From Pseudovirgaria hyperparasitica (taxonomy: Eukaryota; Ascomycota; Dothideomycetes; Acrospermales; Acrospermaceae), in the NCBI RefSeq assembly GCF_010093815.1, contig NW_022985564.1, positions 478,590-542,589 of the forward strand: 64,000 nt of DNA, read 5' to 3'. The notes below the pieces were generated by a model. That model searched no databases. It saw only the letters and a list, made by a program, of their open reading frames with translations, and had not been told where the DNA came from. A program made the translations under genes and the position numbers. Each line of letters begins with the position of its first letter. The first letter of the stretch is position 1. Below, piece by piece: positions 1-11,152 of this stretch.

Positions 1-732
1 ATCACCTTCCCCGACCAAGCCCCCAAGTCAACATCAACATCCACCAAAAAACAAACCTCAAACCCCAAAGACCTCTCGTCCACCGACCAAACCCCAACAG
101 CAGACCTAGGCTTCAACGACCCCTTCTTCACAAACCCCCTCCAAACAACCACCAAACCCAAACCCCGCAAACCCACCCCTAAACCCACTCCCTCAACGTC
201 CCAAACAACAACAACCCCCGCCGAACTCTCCCTCCTCCTCACCCCCGACGACCCATCCACCCAGCCCCTAAACCACTTCAACATGACCGCCATCGAACGC
301 GCCGAAAAGCGCGCCGCCCGCAAATCCCACAAAACCCCCCACAACAAACACAACAAACACAAAAAATCCCACCAAGACGAAAACGAACACGAACACGAAC
401 ACGAAACGAACAGCGCCCTCCAACCAGGCTTCAAAATGGACGTCGCAGACGCACGCTTCGCGCCGCTGTTTGAGAGCCATGAGTTTGCGATCGATCCGAC
501 GAATCCGCGGTTCAGGAGCACGGCGGGGATGAAGGCTGTGCTGGAGGAGGGGAGGAGGAGGAGGAAGGAGGGGGGGAGGGATAAGAGGGATGGTGAGGAT
601 GAGGGCGTTGGTATGGGTAAGAGGAAGAGAGATGGAGGGAAGCAAGAGGGCGAGGGAAACGGAAAGGCAGACGAGGATATCGGGAAATTGGTGGAACGGG
701 TCAAGAAGCGTTCGAAAGGCGCGATGGCGTAG
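1..732 (+). CDS. ESF1: Pre-rRNA processing protein Esf1, C-terminal part (5' end outside window)
   Basis: The frame is open from base 1 to the TAG at 730-732 and has no upstream boundary in the window, so this is the 3' part of a larger gene. Esf1 is a nucleolar protein of the small-subunit processome needed for 18S rRNA maturation (family knowledge). The visible part begins with a Ser/Thr/Pro/Lys-rich linker, followed by basic and His/Glu-repeat stretches (lysine-rich, then alternating E-H near base 385-405). It then has the NUC153-type motif at about 436-525, with the signature DARFAPLF, SHEFAIDPT and NPRF. A Lys/Arg/Glu-rich tail ends in KKRSKGAMA. The NUC153 motif near the C-terminus after a low-complexity linker is typical of Esf1. 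Third codon positions are almost all C or A up to about base 470 and then G/T-rich. The gene lies tail-to-tail with the NADH dehydrogenase, 209 nt between stops. Confidence 0.82.
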   Translation: MTFPDQAPKSTSTSTKKQTSNPKDLSSTDQTPTADLGFNDPFFTNPLQTTTKPKPRKPTPKPTPSTSQTTTTPAELSLLLTPDDPSTQPLNHFNMTAIERAEKRAARKSHKTPHNKHNKHKKSHQDENEHEHEHETNSALQPGFKMDVADARFAPLFESHEFAIDPTNPRFRSTAGMKAVLEEGRRRRKEGGRDKRDGEDEGVGMGKRKRDGGKQEGEGNGKADEDIGKLVERVKKRSKGAMA

Positions 733-941
733 TGTCCATAGACATACACACATACACACATACATAGACAGATAATGGTCCTGTAGTCTGGTCTGGGTGT
801 GAAAACGTCGAAAGCTCAGAACTTAAATGTACTGCCTTGTTTTTGTATTGTGATGACCATCTCTCTATGCGCACCAGAGTACGAAGTGACACCATCCCAT
901 ATCACCCCATCCCAAGCATACCACACCACACCACCACTAAA

Positions 942-3160
942 CTAAAAATTCATCAAATCGCGCCCAAACATCGCCCGCTTACTCCAATCCATCGCCAGCA
1001 GCATCCTCGTCCGCAAGCTCACGCTCTGCGCAAAATACACACTCCGCCAGAGATACACGGCCAACAGCCCGCCCGAGAAGCTGATGCCGCCAAAGTCAAA
1101 CACCGCCGCATTCCCGACATACGCCAGACTGCCCATGTGCTTGTACTCAAACGCCTTGTAGACGGCCTCGTCGAGATCGCCGTAGCTGACCTCGTTCAGC
1201 TTCATGCCGGGCGCCATCTGGGCCATGCGGGTGAGTTTGCGGGCGAGGTACTGGCCCTGCTGGTGGGCGCGCTGGGCGGTGGCGGGGAGGCTGGTGAGTT
1301 TGCTGTCGATCTGGGCGAGGAGTTCGCGGAGCTCGCCAAAGTCGAGGGTGCCGGATTGGTCCTTGTCGTACTGCTGGAAGAGCTTGTCGAGGCGGCGGAG
1401 GTGGTCGCTGGCTTGGGGGAAGCGTGCCTTGACGCGCTGGGCGACCTTGCGCCAGTCGGAGAAGCTGATCTGCATGCGCTCCGGGTCCTGGCCCTTTTCC
1501 CAGGCGAGCGTGCGTAGGAAGGTGACTATATGGTCGGATATGTTGTTCTGTACGGTGGAACAGTCGCCGACGGCGTAGACGTCACCGAGTGGTGCACCGA
1601 TCAGGCGGAGGTGGGTATCGGTTTCAAGAGCGTGCCGGTTGTTTTGCCCGTCAAGCTTCTTAGCGAGCTTCTGGCAAAACTCGGTTTGTGCTAGGAAGAG
1701 TTAGCATTGTCTGGGACGAGACGGCATGATACATACAAACTCCAGTCGACCAAAGGCAGAATCCCATTGGAATCTCCTTGGTGATGACTTGGTTGTTCTC
1801 GTCCTTTTGAGTGAACAGGATCTTATCGGCCTGAACTTCCGCTACTCGTGAATTGGTGAGCACATCGACTTGGTCGTGTGCAAATCGGTCCTGTTGATGC
1901 CTATAAGCCACAAATCCATAGTTATATGGTCCAAATACTTACTTCTGCATATTTCGATAGCGCTTCATCATAGGTGTTCAGGATATGCCCTCGACTTTGT
2001 ATTAGGTGTACTGAGATTTCAGATCGGAGGATCTTGGGGTAATAACGGCATAAGTCCTCGTTAAGCATGTCGAATAGCTCGGCTGCGAATTCGACACCAG
2101 TTGGACCTCCTCCGCAGACCACGAACGAGAGCAATCTCCGTCGCTCTTGGTCTGAAGTTGTTGGAAGAGATGCCAGCTCCAGATTCCGAACGACGGTGTT
2201 TCTTATTAGTCGGGCATCGGTAATATCCTTCAGGAAATGGCAGTTCTCCAGGCCTTTGACGCCATGAGGGTTGGTCACAGATCCTAAAATGTTCAGCTTA
2301 ATCCAAGTCCGCATCAACAGGCCAGCATTACCAACTCCAATGATGAGCTTGTCGTACGGTAGGTAAAAGTGTTGCTTTTCACCATTTGGACCAACGGCAG
2401 AGCATTCCACCAATTTCTCCGAGAAGAGCACGTCTTCCGCAGATGCTTTCATGAAATGTCCCTTTACTGCTCCCACGATCCTTCTGATCGGCTCAACCAA
2501 GCTCCTCAGCTCCAATGTCCCGACCGTGGCACTGGGCAGCATGGGCGTAAACAAGAAGTAGTTCGACGGGCTGACCACAACGATATGATAGTCGTCCGGG
2601 TTTATCTGCTTCAACAGTGCGACACTGCCCCAACCAGTGCCCAAGACAACCAGCTTGGGCTTGTGCTTCTTCTCTTTCTTCTTCTCGTCATCATCGTCAT
2701 CGAGCAAGTGTTCTGCGATTGGGAGGTTCTTGGGTCCACCACGGCGGGGTGATAGGGCAAGCTCAGAGATCTTCAGCTCTTCCTCGAACGGATTCTCGTT
2801 GTAGGTGTTGTAGTCGTAGACAAAGAAGGCGACCACACATCCACCAGAGAAAAGGACAAAGAAGCCCAAGTATGCAAGACTTCTGTATATCCACCGTAGA
2901 ACGCGTGACTTAGATTGCGGTAGAGGGTGGGTGGTGATGATGCGTATTTGCGAGAATGAGACCGGACAAGTCCGCCAGCGCCAGCGGCTCAGGTGCGATA
3001 ATTGCGGTCTCTTAAGCAAGGACGAAGAGCCAGCTTTCTGGGAAAGGAATCTATATGCATATCCAGTGGATTGCACTGGCGCCCTGGAGATGTTGAGGGT
3101 AGATGCAACAGCTCTTTGGAATGGTCGCGTTCCGTTGAGCCCAGCTCGTCGGGCGAGCAT
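942..3160 (-). CDS. Mitochondrial alternative (external-type) NAD(P)H dehydrogenase with EF-hand
   Basis: Three exons: 1943..3160, 1737..1890 and 942..1690 (706 aa). Both introns are short with GTAAGT/CAG and GTATGT/TAG borders, and the joined frame runs through conserved blocks. The N-terminus is Arg/Ser-rich (a mitochondrial presequence), followed by a membrane segment at about 97-114 and an acidic-basic linker at about 154-168. The first dinucleotide fold has GTGWGS at 174-179. The second is GGGPTGVEF. A late motif, GDVYAVGDCS, is typical of NDH-2 enzymes. An EF-hand loop, DKDQSGTLDFGE, lies at about 566-577. This rotenone-insensitive enzyme feeds electrons to ubiquinone without pumping protons. 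The EF-hand and membrane anchor match the Ca2+-responsive external enzymes such as Neurospora NDE1. Whether it prefers NADH or NADPH cannot be told. Confidence 0.9.
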
Positions 3161-3766
3161 CCTGGGAAGAGCTGCAGGGAACAGCTGGCGGAGATGACCA
3201 ATTGAAGACGTGAGAGACGCTCAATACATGCAGTAATAGGGTAGAAGAGATGCAACGAAGTATAGCAGTCAGAGGTGAAGGAGTTGTGGAAAAGAAGGGC
3301 AAATGGGTTGGGAATAGGGAATGGGGTTGTTCTTCGCGTGAGCTAAATGAAGCTTTTCCTGGCCTCTTTAGCTGTGGAATGACGTTGCAGCTGGCTGTTG
3401 AGTGCAACGACACACCAGCCACAGTCACAGCCATGGATAGCCACACTTTGGCGCCACAAGCACGCACCAACATCGTGACGCAAATGGTAAGCCCAGCCTC
3501 AACACAAATACATAGAAACACGCCGGCACGCAACGCACGCTACGCAACTATCATGCTTTATTCTTGGTATTATCATCATAACACTCGTACATGTAAACAA
3601 TGCAATGCTCTTCGCAGAGCCCCTGTGGTATCTATGAAACGCCATTCGCGCAGTATAAATGCCGTGAGCCAGATAAATTCAACTACGATGCCAAACGCCA
3701 ATTGCACTTTTCTACGTCCTTGCGGATTACATTGCCATTCAGATTTTCTCCACTATTTATTAGATT
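3161..3766. other. Intergenic, between NDE start and URA2 stop
   Basis: This 606-nt stretch holds the 5' flank of the NADH dehydrogenase and the 3' flank of URA2, both on the minus strand. I see no convincing coding region. The short frames here are not conserved in any way I recognise. Confidence 0.6.
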
Positions 3767-6700
3767 TCAAGGAGCCATGACCATCGCTAATAACGCCATG
3801 CGGGTGTACAGCCCGTAGCGCATCTATCACAAACATTAGCAAGGATCGAGTAATCATCAAGTATCAGCAGCTTACCTGTCGGAAATATGCAGCCCTCTGG
3901 TCAAAGTCTACCTCTTCGGCAATCTCATTGTTCCTAGGCAAGGGGTGCATCACGATCATATGCCCTTCGCCCTTGGCATGCTTCATCACCTCGTTGTTGA
4001 CCACGAAACTGTCCTTGATCTTCTCGTACAGCGCAAGATCGTCGAATCTCTCCTTCTGGACACGAGTACAGTAAAGTACATCCGTGCGACTGACTACTTC
4101 GGGCGTGAGCTCGAAAAGCTCTTCCTTCAGTTGACCCCGGGAACGAAGCGCATCGCACACCTTCTTGGGCATTGCTAGCGACTTAGGAGACACCAGTGTG
4201 ATGTTCACCTCGTAAAGTTTCAACAGCTCACAAAGCGAGTGAACTGTGCGTCCGTACTTCAGGTCACCGACAAAGGTGATGTTGAGGCCATTGACTGTTC
4301 CAAGCTCTTCTCTGATAGTGAATATGTCCAGGAGAGCCTGGGTTGGATGCTCCTTGGATCCATTACCAGCATTGATTATGGGTACGTCGGAGAACTTGGA
4401 TGCAATATCGGCCGAATCTTCAGAAGGATGACGAAGAACGATGCCGTCTGCGTAGCACGCCAGAGTACGGATGGTGTCAGCCAATGTCTCGCCCTTCTTA
4501 GTGCTTGAATGCTGCTCAGTGATAGTCACGACCTGACCTCCGAGACGCTTCATTGCAGTATCAAACGATGCTGAAGTCCTCGTGGACGGCTCGTAGAACA
4601 TTGTGCAAAGTACACGCCCTTTAAGGATATCGAGGCACCCTTGCCTCTGAACACCTAGCCGCATCTCTTGAGCAACAGTGAACAGAAGATGGAGATCAGT
4701 TCGGCTGAACTGCTTGACGCTAGTAACATTCTTGCCCTTGAAAGGAGATCGCGCGAGTAGCTGTCCAAGAGATTGTGAAGCGTTAGGCCGTTGCAGCTGC
4801 AAAGCTCCATGTGCGTCCGACCCCATCTTGCCATCGGCGAATGTCTGGTAGTCGACCTTGCTGATCTCGAGGTCGTAATGGCGCGCTAGAGCCTCGATGA
4901 GAAGTTTTGCGTTCTTGACGTTGGTGACTAATGGAGTTTGGTAGTCAACAGCCATACGACGAGTTTGGTAACCACGGCTGACATAGTTCGCTGGTCGACG
5001 GAACCGGTTGCTCGATGGAAGATTGATGTAGAGATCGATGAGATTGTTGGACAAATGCTGCATCAAGGAGTACTCTGGCTTTTGATCCTTGTCACTGACA
5101 CCAGATCCACCAAGAACTTCCAAGAATTTGACAGGAATGCCATGCTCGGCAATGTAGTCCGCTGTACCTGCAGTTGCAAACAGATTGTAGCCCATCTTGT
5201 GCAGATTCTGGATAGACGGCAACATCTCGAGCTTGTCTTTGAAGGAGCCGATCGACAAGAGAATGTTCTTCTTGGGCAGACGGAATCCCGTGGAAATGAG
5301 AGCTTTCAAATAGGCCTCGTATTTGGTCCGACCAAAGCACGCAACCTCTCCTGTGGAAGCCATTTCAACACCAAGTACAGGATCAGCACCGGACAGCCGT
5401 GAAAACGAGAACTGAGGCACTTTCACGCCAACGTAGTCCGCAGGAAGGGTAACATGGGGATATTCCACAAGCTCCAGACCAGCCATCGCTTTCGTCGCCA
5501 TCTCGATAAGATCGACACCCATGGTCTTGGACACAAAAGGAAACGATCGAGATGCTCGCACGTTGCACTCGATTACTTTGATGTCATTGTCCTTTGCAAT
5601 GAATTGGATGTTGTACGGTCCAGTAACATTCAATGCATTCCCGATTTTTCGTGTTGCATCCTCAATGCGGCGAACAGTCTCAGGGTCCAAGTCTTGAGGT
5701 GGCAGTATTAGTGTCGCGTCTCCAGAATGTACACCAGCATTCTCAACATGCTCAGAGATAAAATGGCCAATCATCTTGCCATTACGAGCAACAGCATCCA
5801 TTTCAATCTCCTTGGCGTTCTCAATGTACTTCGTTATGACCACTGGGTGCTCGGGTGAGACATCTGCTGCCTGGTTGAGGTAGTTGGCCAGATCGTGCTC
5901 AGAATAGACGGTGTTCATGGCAGCACCGGACAAGACATATGAGGGCCTGACCAGGACAGGGTATGATACTTTATTGCAGAATTGTCTTGCTTCCTCAAGA
6001 CTGGTCAACTCCTTCCACGCCGGCTGGTCCACCGAGATTCTGTCCAGCATGCGCGAGAACTTGTAGCGGTTTTCTGCCGTGTCAATCATTTCGGGAGATG
6101 TGCCAAGAATCTTGACGTTCATTCGATGAAGCGGCAGTGCAATATTATTGGGTGTTTGACCTCCCATGGAAAGAATGACCCCACTGGAGTTCTCTAGTGT
6201 GTAGATGTCAAGAACGCATTCAAGTGTGATGTTCTCGAAGTACAGTCGATCAGCTTCATCATAGTCAGTTGATACTGTTTCCGGATTATAGTTGACCATG
6301 GTAGTTTTAAAGCCTTGTTCCCTGAGCGTTCGGATAGCTCGTACGGAGCACCAATCGAATTCGACTGAAGACCCGATGCGGTAAACGCCTGAACCCAGTA
6401 CCATCACTCCGTGGTCATTGAAGTCGATGTCATTCTCCACACCATTATATGTCAAGTACAGATAATTGGTGTGAGCGGGGAACTCAGCAGCAACAGTATC
6501 GATCTGCTTGACAACAGGCATGATGCCCGCATCAACGCGAGACCTGCGGACTGCTAGCTCGTTGGAACTCCAAAATTTGGCGAGTTGCCTGTCCGAGAAG
6601 CCGAGTTGCTTTGCTTGGCGGAACAGGTCGGGAGTGATGTTGCTTCTCGTATATTTAGTCATGATCTTCCCGAAGTCACTCAGACCTTTCAGCCGACTGA

Positions 6701-9447
6701 GAAACCATTTGTCAATTTTGGTCATTTCCCAAATCTTGTCGACGGAGTATCCATTGTGCATCGCGTTTGCAAGCGCAAACAGTCTCTGGTCAGAGGGGGT
6801 CTGAAGCTCTGTGTCGATGCTCATGAGTGCTTCCGTATCGTTGAAGCCCATGTTGCTGGGGTCAATGGCACGAATGGCCTTTTGGATAGCCTCTTCAAAG
6901 GTACGACCGATGCTCATCACCTCACCAACACTCTTCATTGAGGATCCAAGGAGAGTAGAAACCCGCAGGAATTTCTTCAAGTCCCATCGAGGGATCTTCA
7001 CGACCACATAGTCAAGCGACGGCTCAAAGCAAGCGCAAGTAGACTTAGTGACAGAGTTCGTGATCTCGTTGAGTGGGATGTTCAAGCCTAGCTTGGCTGC
7101 TACGAACGCCAATGGATACCCAGTGGCCTTCGAGGCAAGCGCGGAAGAGCGCGACAATCGAGCGTTGACCTCAATAATGCAATATTCTTTTGAGAATGGA
7201 TTCAAGGCGTACTGAATGTTGCATTCACCGACGACGCCAAGATGACGAATGACGTTGACAGCAGTGGTTCGCAGCATGTTGTAATCTTCGTCAGACAGCG
7301 TCTGCGATGGCGCTACAACAATGGAGTCACCAGTGTGGATTCCAAGAGGATCGAAGTTTTCCATGTTACAGACAGTGATGCAGTTGTCGCGGGCATCGCG
7401 AACAACTTCATACTCAATCTCCTTCCAGCCTTTCATGCTGCGTTCGATCAGGACTTGTGGACTGGCAGCGAATGCTTTGTTGCAGAGGTCCAACAACTGC
7501 TCCTCGTTATCAGCAAAGCCACTTCCGAGTCCACCGAGAGCATATGCAGCGCGGACAATGACAGGAAACCCGATGCCCTTGACAGCACGCATCGCTTCAT
7601 CAACGGAATTAGCAGATGCGGACTTGGCACACTTCTCCCCTATAGATTCCATGCTACGAGCAAATAACTCTCGATCTTCAGTTGTGATGATGGTGTCAAT
7701 TGGAGTTCCAAGGACCTGAACGCCAAGCTCCTCGAACTCGTCTTTGAGCTGGATACCGACCTGTAACGCTGTTTGGCCGCCGAATGTGCAATATATAGCG
7801 TCTGGACGCTCTTGCTTGATGACTTTCCGTACAAATTCCGGCGTTACCGGAAGGAAGTAGACTTGGTCCGCCAAGCCCTTGGAGGTCTGAATGGTTGCAA
7901 TGTTTGGGTTGATCAAGATGGTATAGATACCCTCCTCCTTCAGAGCCTTGATGGCTTGACTGCCTGAGTAATCGAACTCACCAGCCTGGCCAATACTCAG
8001 ACCACCACTGCCCAAGACCAGCACTTTCTTGGGATGCAATCGGGGAAACTTTTGCTCAACGTCTCTGACTTGGCCCCCTGGGAAAACTACTGGTTCTGCG
8101 AGAGCTTTGGAGTCCTGAAGTACCTTCTGAATGCTGTTAATGAACACGTCAAAGAGGAACTCAGTGTCTTGTGGTCCTGGTGCGTGCTCAGGATGGAACT
8201 GGACACTAAAGTATGGTCGCGATACATGTCGGATCCCTTCATTGGATTGATCATTCGCGTTCCTGAACAACTCTTCCCATTGTGCTGGTAGAGTTGCAGA
8301 ATCGACAGCAAAGCCGTGATTCTGCGATGTAATGTAACATCTTCCAGAGATTTGGTTTGTGCATGGGATGTTGTGTCCACGGTTGCCGAATTTCATCTTT
8401 AAAGTGCTAGCCCCTGCTGCACGAGCCAGCAGCTGATGACCAAGACAGATACCAAAGATGGGAGTTCTCGCCTCGTCCATGGCAGTAGCGATATGTTTCA
8501 CTGTGGACTGCATCATAGCTGGGTCACCAGGACCGTTCGATATGAATAGGCCGTCGTAGCTCTTTCCTGCGAGCTTTGGAAAGTCGTAGTCCCAAGGAAC
8601 TACCTCCACTTCCACCCCTCTTTTTACCAAACATCTCAATTGATTATATTTGAGGCCGACATCGACGCATATGACACGTACAGGACGACCAGAGGGGTGG
8701 CGAAGGGCAGTACTTTTGCTTGGGGGATATATTTTGGGCTCTTTGGTCGACACTATTCTGGTTTTAGTACTGACTTGCAGTGGTCAGGAAACGTCAAAAG
8801 GTACCTTCAGCAACGAGATTCTTCTCGTTGGGATTGACCCAAGCCAAATCCTCATAGTCCAACTTCCAATCCCGAATTTGAGGAGTCTCTGTGCCAGCCA
8901 CTAGACTCTTCTGGGGCACGTCTGTCCGTACACCGTTTGAGATGCTGCTCAACAGGCCAGAGATTGCCCCGGCGACTGTATTCTTTTGCTTGAGTATCTT
9001 GCCAAGCATGCTTCCGTGCTCGCGTATTCTTTTCGTAAGTGCACGAGTGTCGACGCCATAAATGGCCGGCACGCCTTGCTCTTGCAGCCATTGGCCTAGG
9101 GACGAAGTAGCAAGGTGATGTGAGAACTCCTCGCCTGCATATGCAGCGATCACCAGACCCGCGATATGGATTTGGGAGGACTCGAAATGTGCGGGGATGC
9201 CCTCGAGCAGTTCGTCTTGTTCCTCTCGAGATGGCACACCGTAGTTGCCGACCAGTGGGAAGGTAACGACCAAGATTTGACCTCTATAGGAAGGATCTGT
9301 AATAGATTCAGGGTAACCGACCATACCAGTCTGAAAGACTAGCTCTCCAGCTATGCTCTTGGGAGCACCAAAGCTATGGCCCTTGCAGACATAGCCGTCC
9401 TCGAGCTCGAGTGCCATGGACAGCTCATTGGCACTTGACGGAGGCAT
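3767..9447 (-). CDS. URA2: URA2-type carbamoyl-phosphate synthase (glutamine) / aspartate carbamoyltransferase lacking the DHOase-like domain
   Basis: Three exons: 8805..9447, 3876..8752 and 3767..3823 (1858 aa). The 52-nt first intron has branch-like ACTAAAAC and restores VAE|VSTKEP. The last intron precedes a conserved MRYGLY tail. It catalyses the first two steps of de novo pyrimidine synthesis: glutamine, bicarbonate and ATP to carbamoyl phosphate, then carbamoyl aspartate. Order: glutamine amidotransferase (residues about 1-370; nucleophile C317 in GICLGHQ, then FHPEH), two CPSase ATP-grasp halves (about 390-1375), MGS-like allosteric domain (about 1375-1480), a linker of only about 60 residues, and ATCase (about 1548-1858; [24 protein letters not shown]). 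Known fungal and animal homologues are about 2200 aa because a dihydroorotase-like domain separates MGS and ATCase. Here it is absent from one continuous open frame. The CPSase and ATCase motifs look intact. UTP feedback via the MGS region is family knowledge. Confidence 0.95.
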
Positions 9448-11152
9448 GGTCCTCGATTGAAACGACGAGCAATGAACGAGCGGCAGGTGGGTTACGAAGG
9501 TCTTCAGCAGTATCTAGTAGGTTTCTGTTGTAAACTAGATATTGTAATTCCAACGACGGCGGTTTACTCCTGGAGAGGAGCGAACACCCAGTAGTGAATA
9601 TAGATATACAAGACGTTGACCTGATAGATGGTGCATGTAAGGAAGCAAAAGTTTTTGGCTCGAAAAAAAAAACCTGTGCCTAGAGGCAGCGAGACATGCA
9701 GGCGGGGGACGGCGCCGGGTTGAAGTGTGGGGTATCCTTGGCTTTTTGCGCGACTATTAACCTTATTAGCTAGGCTACATAAGAGTACACAAATAGTACT
9801 TGTACTGTCTACACTGTACAGGTGGTAATATGTAGGTAGTCGTGGAGTACTCAATGAGCAGTCTACGTTACCAGCATACCTAGGTAGGTACCTGTACCTG
9901 GCCAGGTACGTACCTTCGTAGGTAAGGGGAGTTGGTGGTAGCTATCATGGGTACTACTACTGTGCGTTCTTTGTGGACGCTGTCAGCTGGCATGTTCAAC
10001 ATCCCTTTGCACATTATACAGGCCACGGATTCATTTCCTGCAGATACCCGGGCGTTATACCACTACTATGCTGTCTATGTACTACTGATACTACTCATCA
10101 CTACTACTGCGACGATGCACGTCATGCCCACACGTTCCGACAAACTACTCCAGAGGCGTTGTGATGCGTGGAATAGTCCAAGCGAGCCAGTCAAATGGTC
10201 TAAAGTCTGCCATTCCCCGTTTTCTTAAACTGTATACTCGGCGCTGATCGTGATCAAGGATCTGATGTAGCACAGCACGTGAAATCATATCCACAGTCTT
10301 GGGTCTGAGCATACCGTTGCCGTCGACATTGTGCGCGGTGCTGGCGTTTGCGTCCCATCGCTGGAGCAGCTGGATTTGCGTGACAAGGACCATCCTTGAT
10401 GGTATAGAGCTCGGATCGAGTGCAGAAAACGGACGTGCAAGCGTAGTCGAGGCAGATCATGATGGATGCAGTTGGCTGGAGAGGGATGGGGCCCAGACGT
10501 CGCATCCCCACGATGGCGATTTGGGATTCAGCACAACCGCCGCGCATCACGGAGATGGATGTCAGGCGGGCATTTGTATGACGGAATGAGGAGCGGTGAG
10601 GGTAACACGGTCTGCTCTGACTGGACGACTTCGAGGTTGCGCTGACTTGCAGTTTGGGGGGTTCAGTTTGCAGGCTGCGAATGCAGTGCATCGGATCAAG
10701 GATGCTGCAGCTAAAGACTAGCGACTGTCATGGCGTGCATCAAAGGCGTTCTGCCGATAAGCTCACTGCTGCACATTCACTCACTCACTTACTGACATAC
10801 ACTGATAATACTACTACCTACTACCTACTACTCTTCTCACTCTTCACCGTCTTGATCTTGGTTCTAATCTCCGGCTAACTAACTAACCAACTGCCATCCA
10901 TCTTTTGCCTTTACCTATGCTTCTCTCTTCCCGCCGCCGCCATGCCGTAGAGGGGGAAGTCACCGGTTCACCTGGAGGCCCTTGATTAAGTGGGCTTTAT
11001 TCCCCTTGTGTCAATTTTATGCCAGACGCTGTGCTCTTTGATGCTGCTGTGCTGCTGCTGCGTGCACTCCGTCCATCTTGAACTTCTGCTTCTCGTCTGC
11101 GCGTCACATTCAACTCTCCTCTGGGATCTCGTCGCGTCGTTCAACTGCTGCA
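9448..11152. other. Long shared 5' region of URA2 and YVC1
   Basis: This 1.7-kb divergent intergenic region contains the promoters of URA2 (minus) and the TRP channel (plus). It has an A-tract near 9664-9672, a cluster of TAGGTA/TACCTA palindromes at 9877-9924, and a pyrimidine/ACT-rich stretch at about 10790-10860 that looks like a promoter or 5' UTR. Small frames inside have no recognisable product. Confidence 0.6.
9877..9924. repeat. Cluster of TAGGTA / TACCTA inverted repeats
   Basis: Within 48 nt the unit TAGGTA/GGTACC/TACCTA recurs in both orientations, including CCTAGG, GGTACC and GTACGTAC palindromes. The segment can pair with itself in several registers. It lies about 430 nt upstream of the URA2 start. 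Such CTAGGTA-rich patches are common in Pezizomycotina intergenic DNA; no function is known to me. Confidence 0.7.

Noticed and set aside
837-1517. 226-codon plus-strand frame opposite the NADH dehydrogenase C-terminus
   Set aside because: The minus strand carries a clear EF-hand and conserved NDH-2 sequence. The plus frame is a shadow.
10254-10691. 145-codon minus-strand frame in the URA2-YVC1 intergenic region
   Set aside because: No recognisable domain; overlaps other frames equally long; likely chance.
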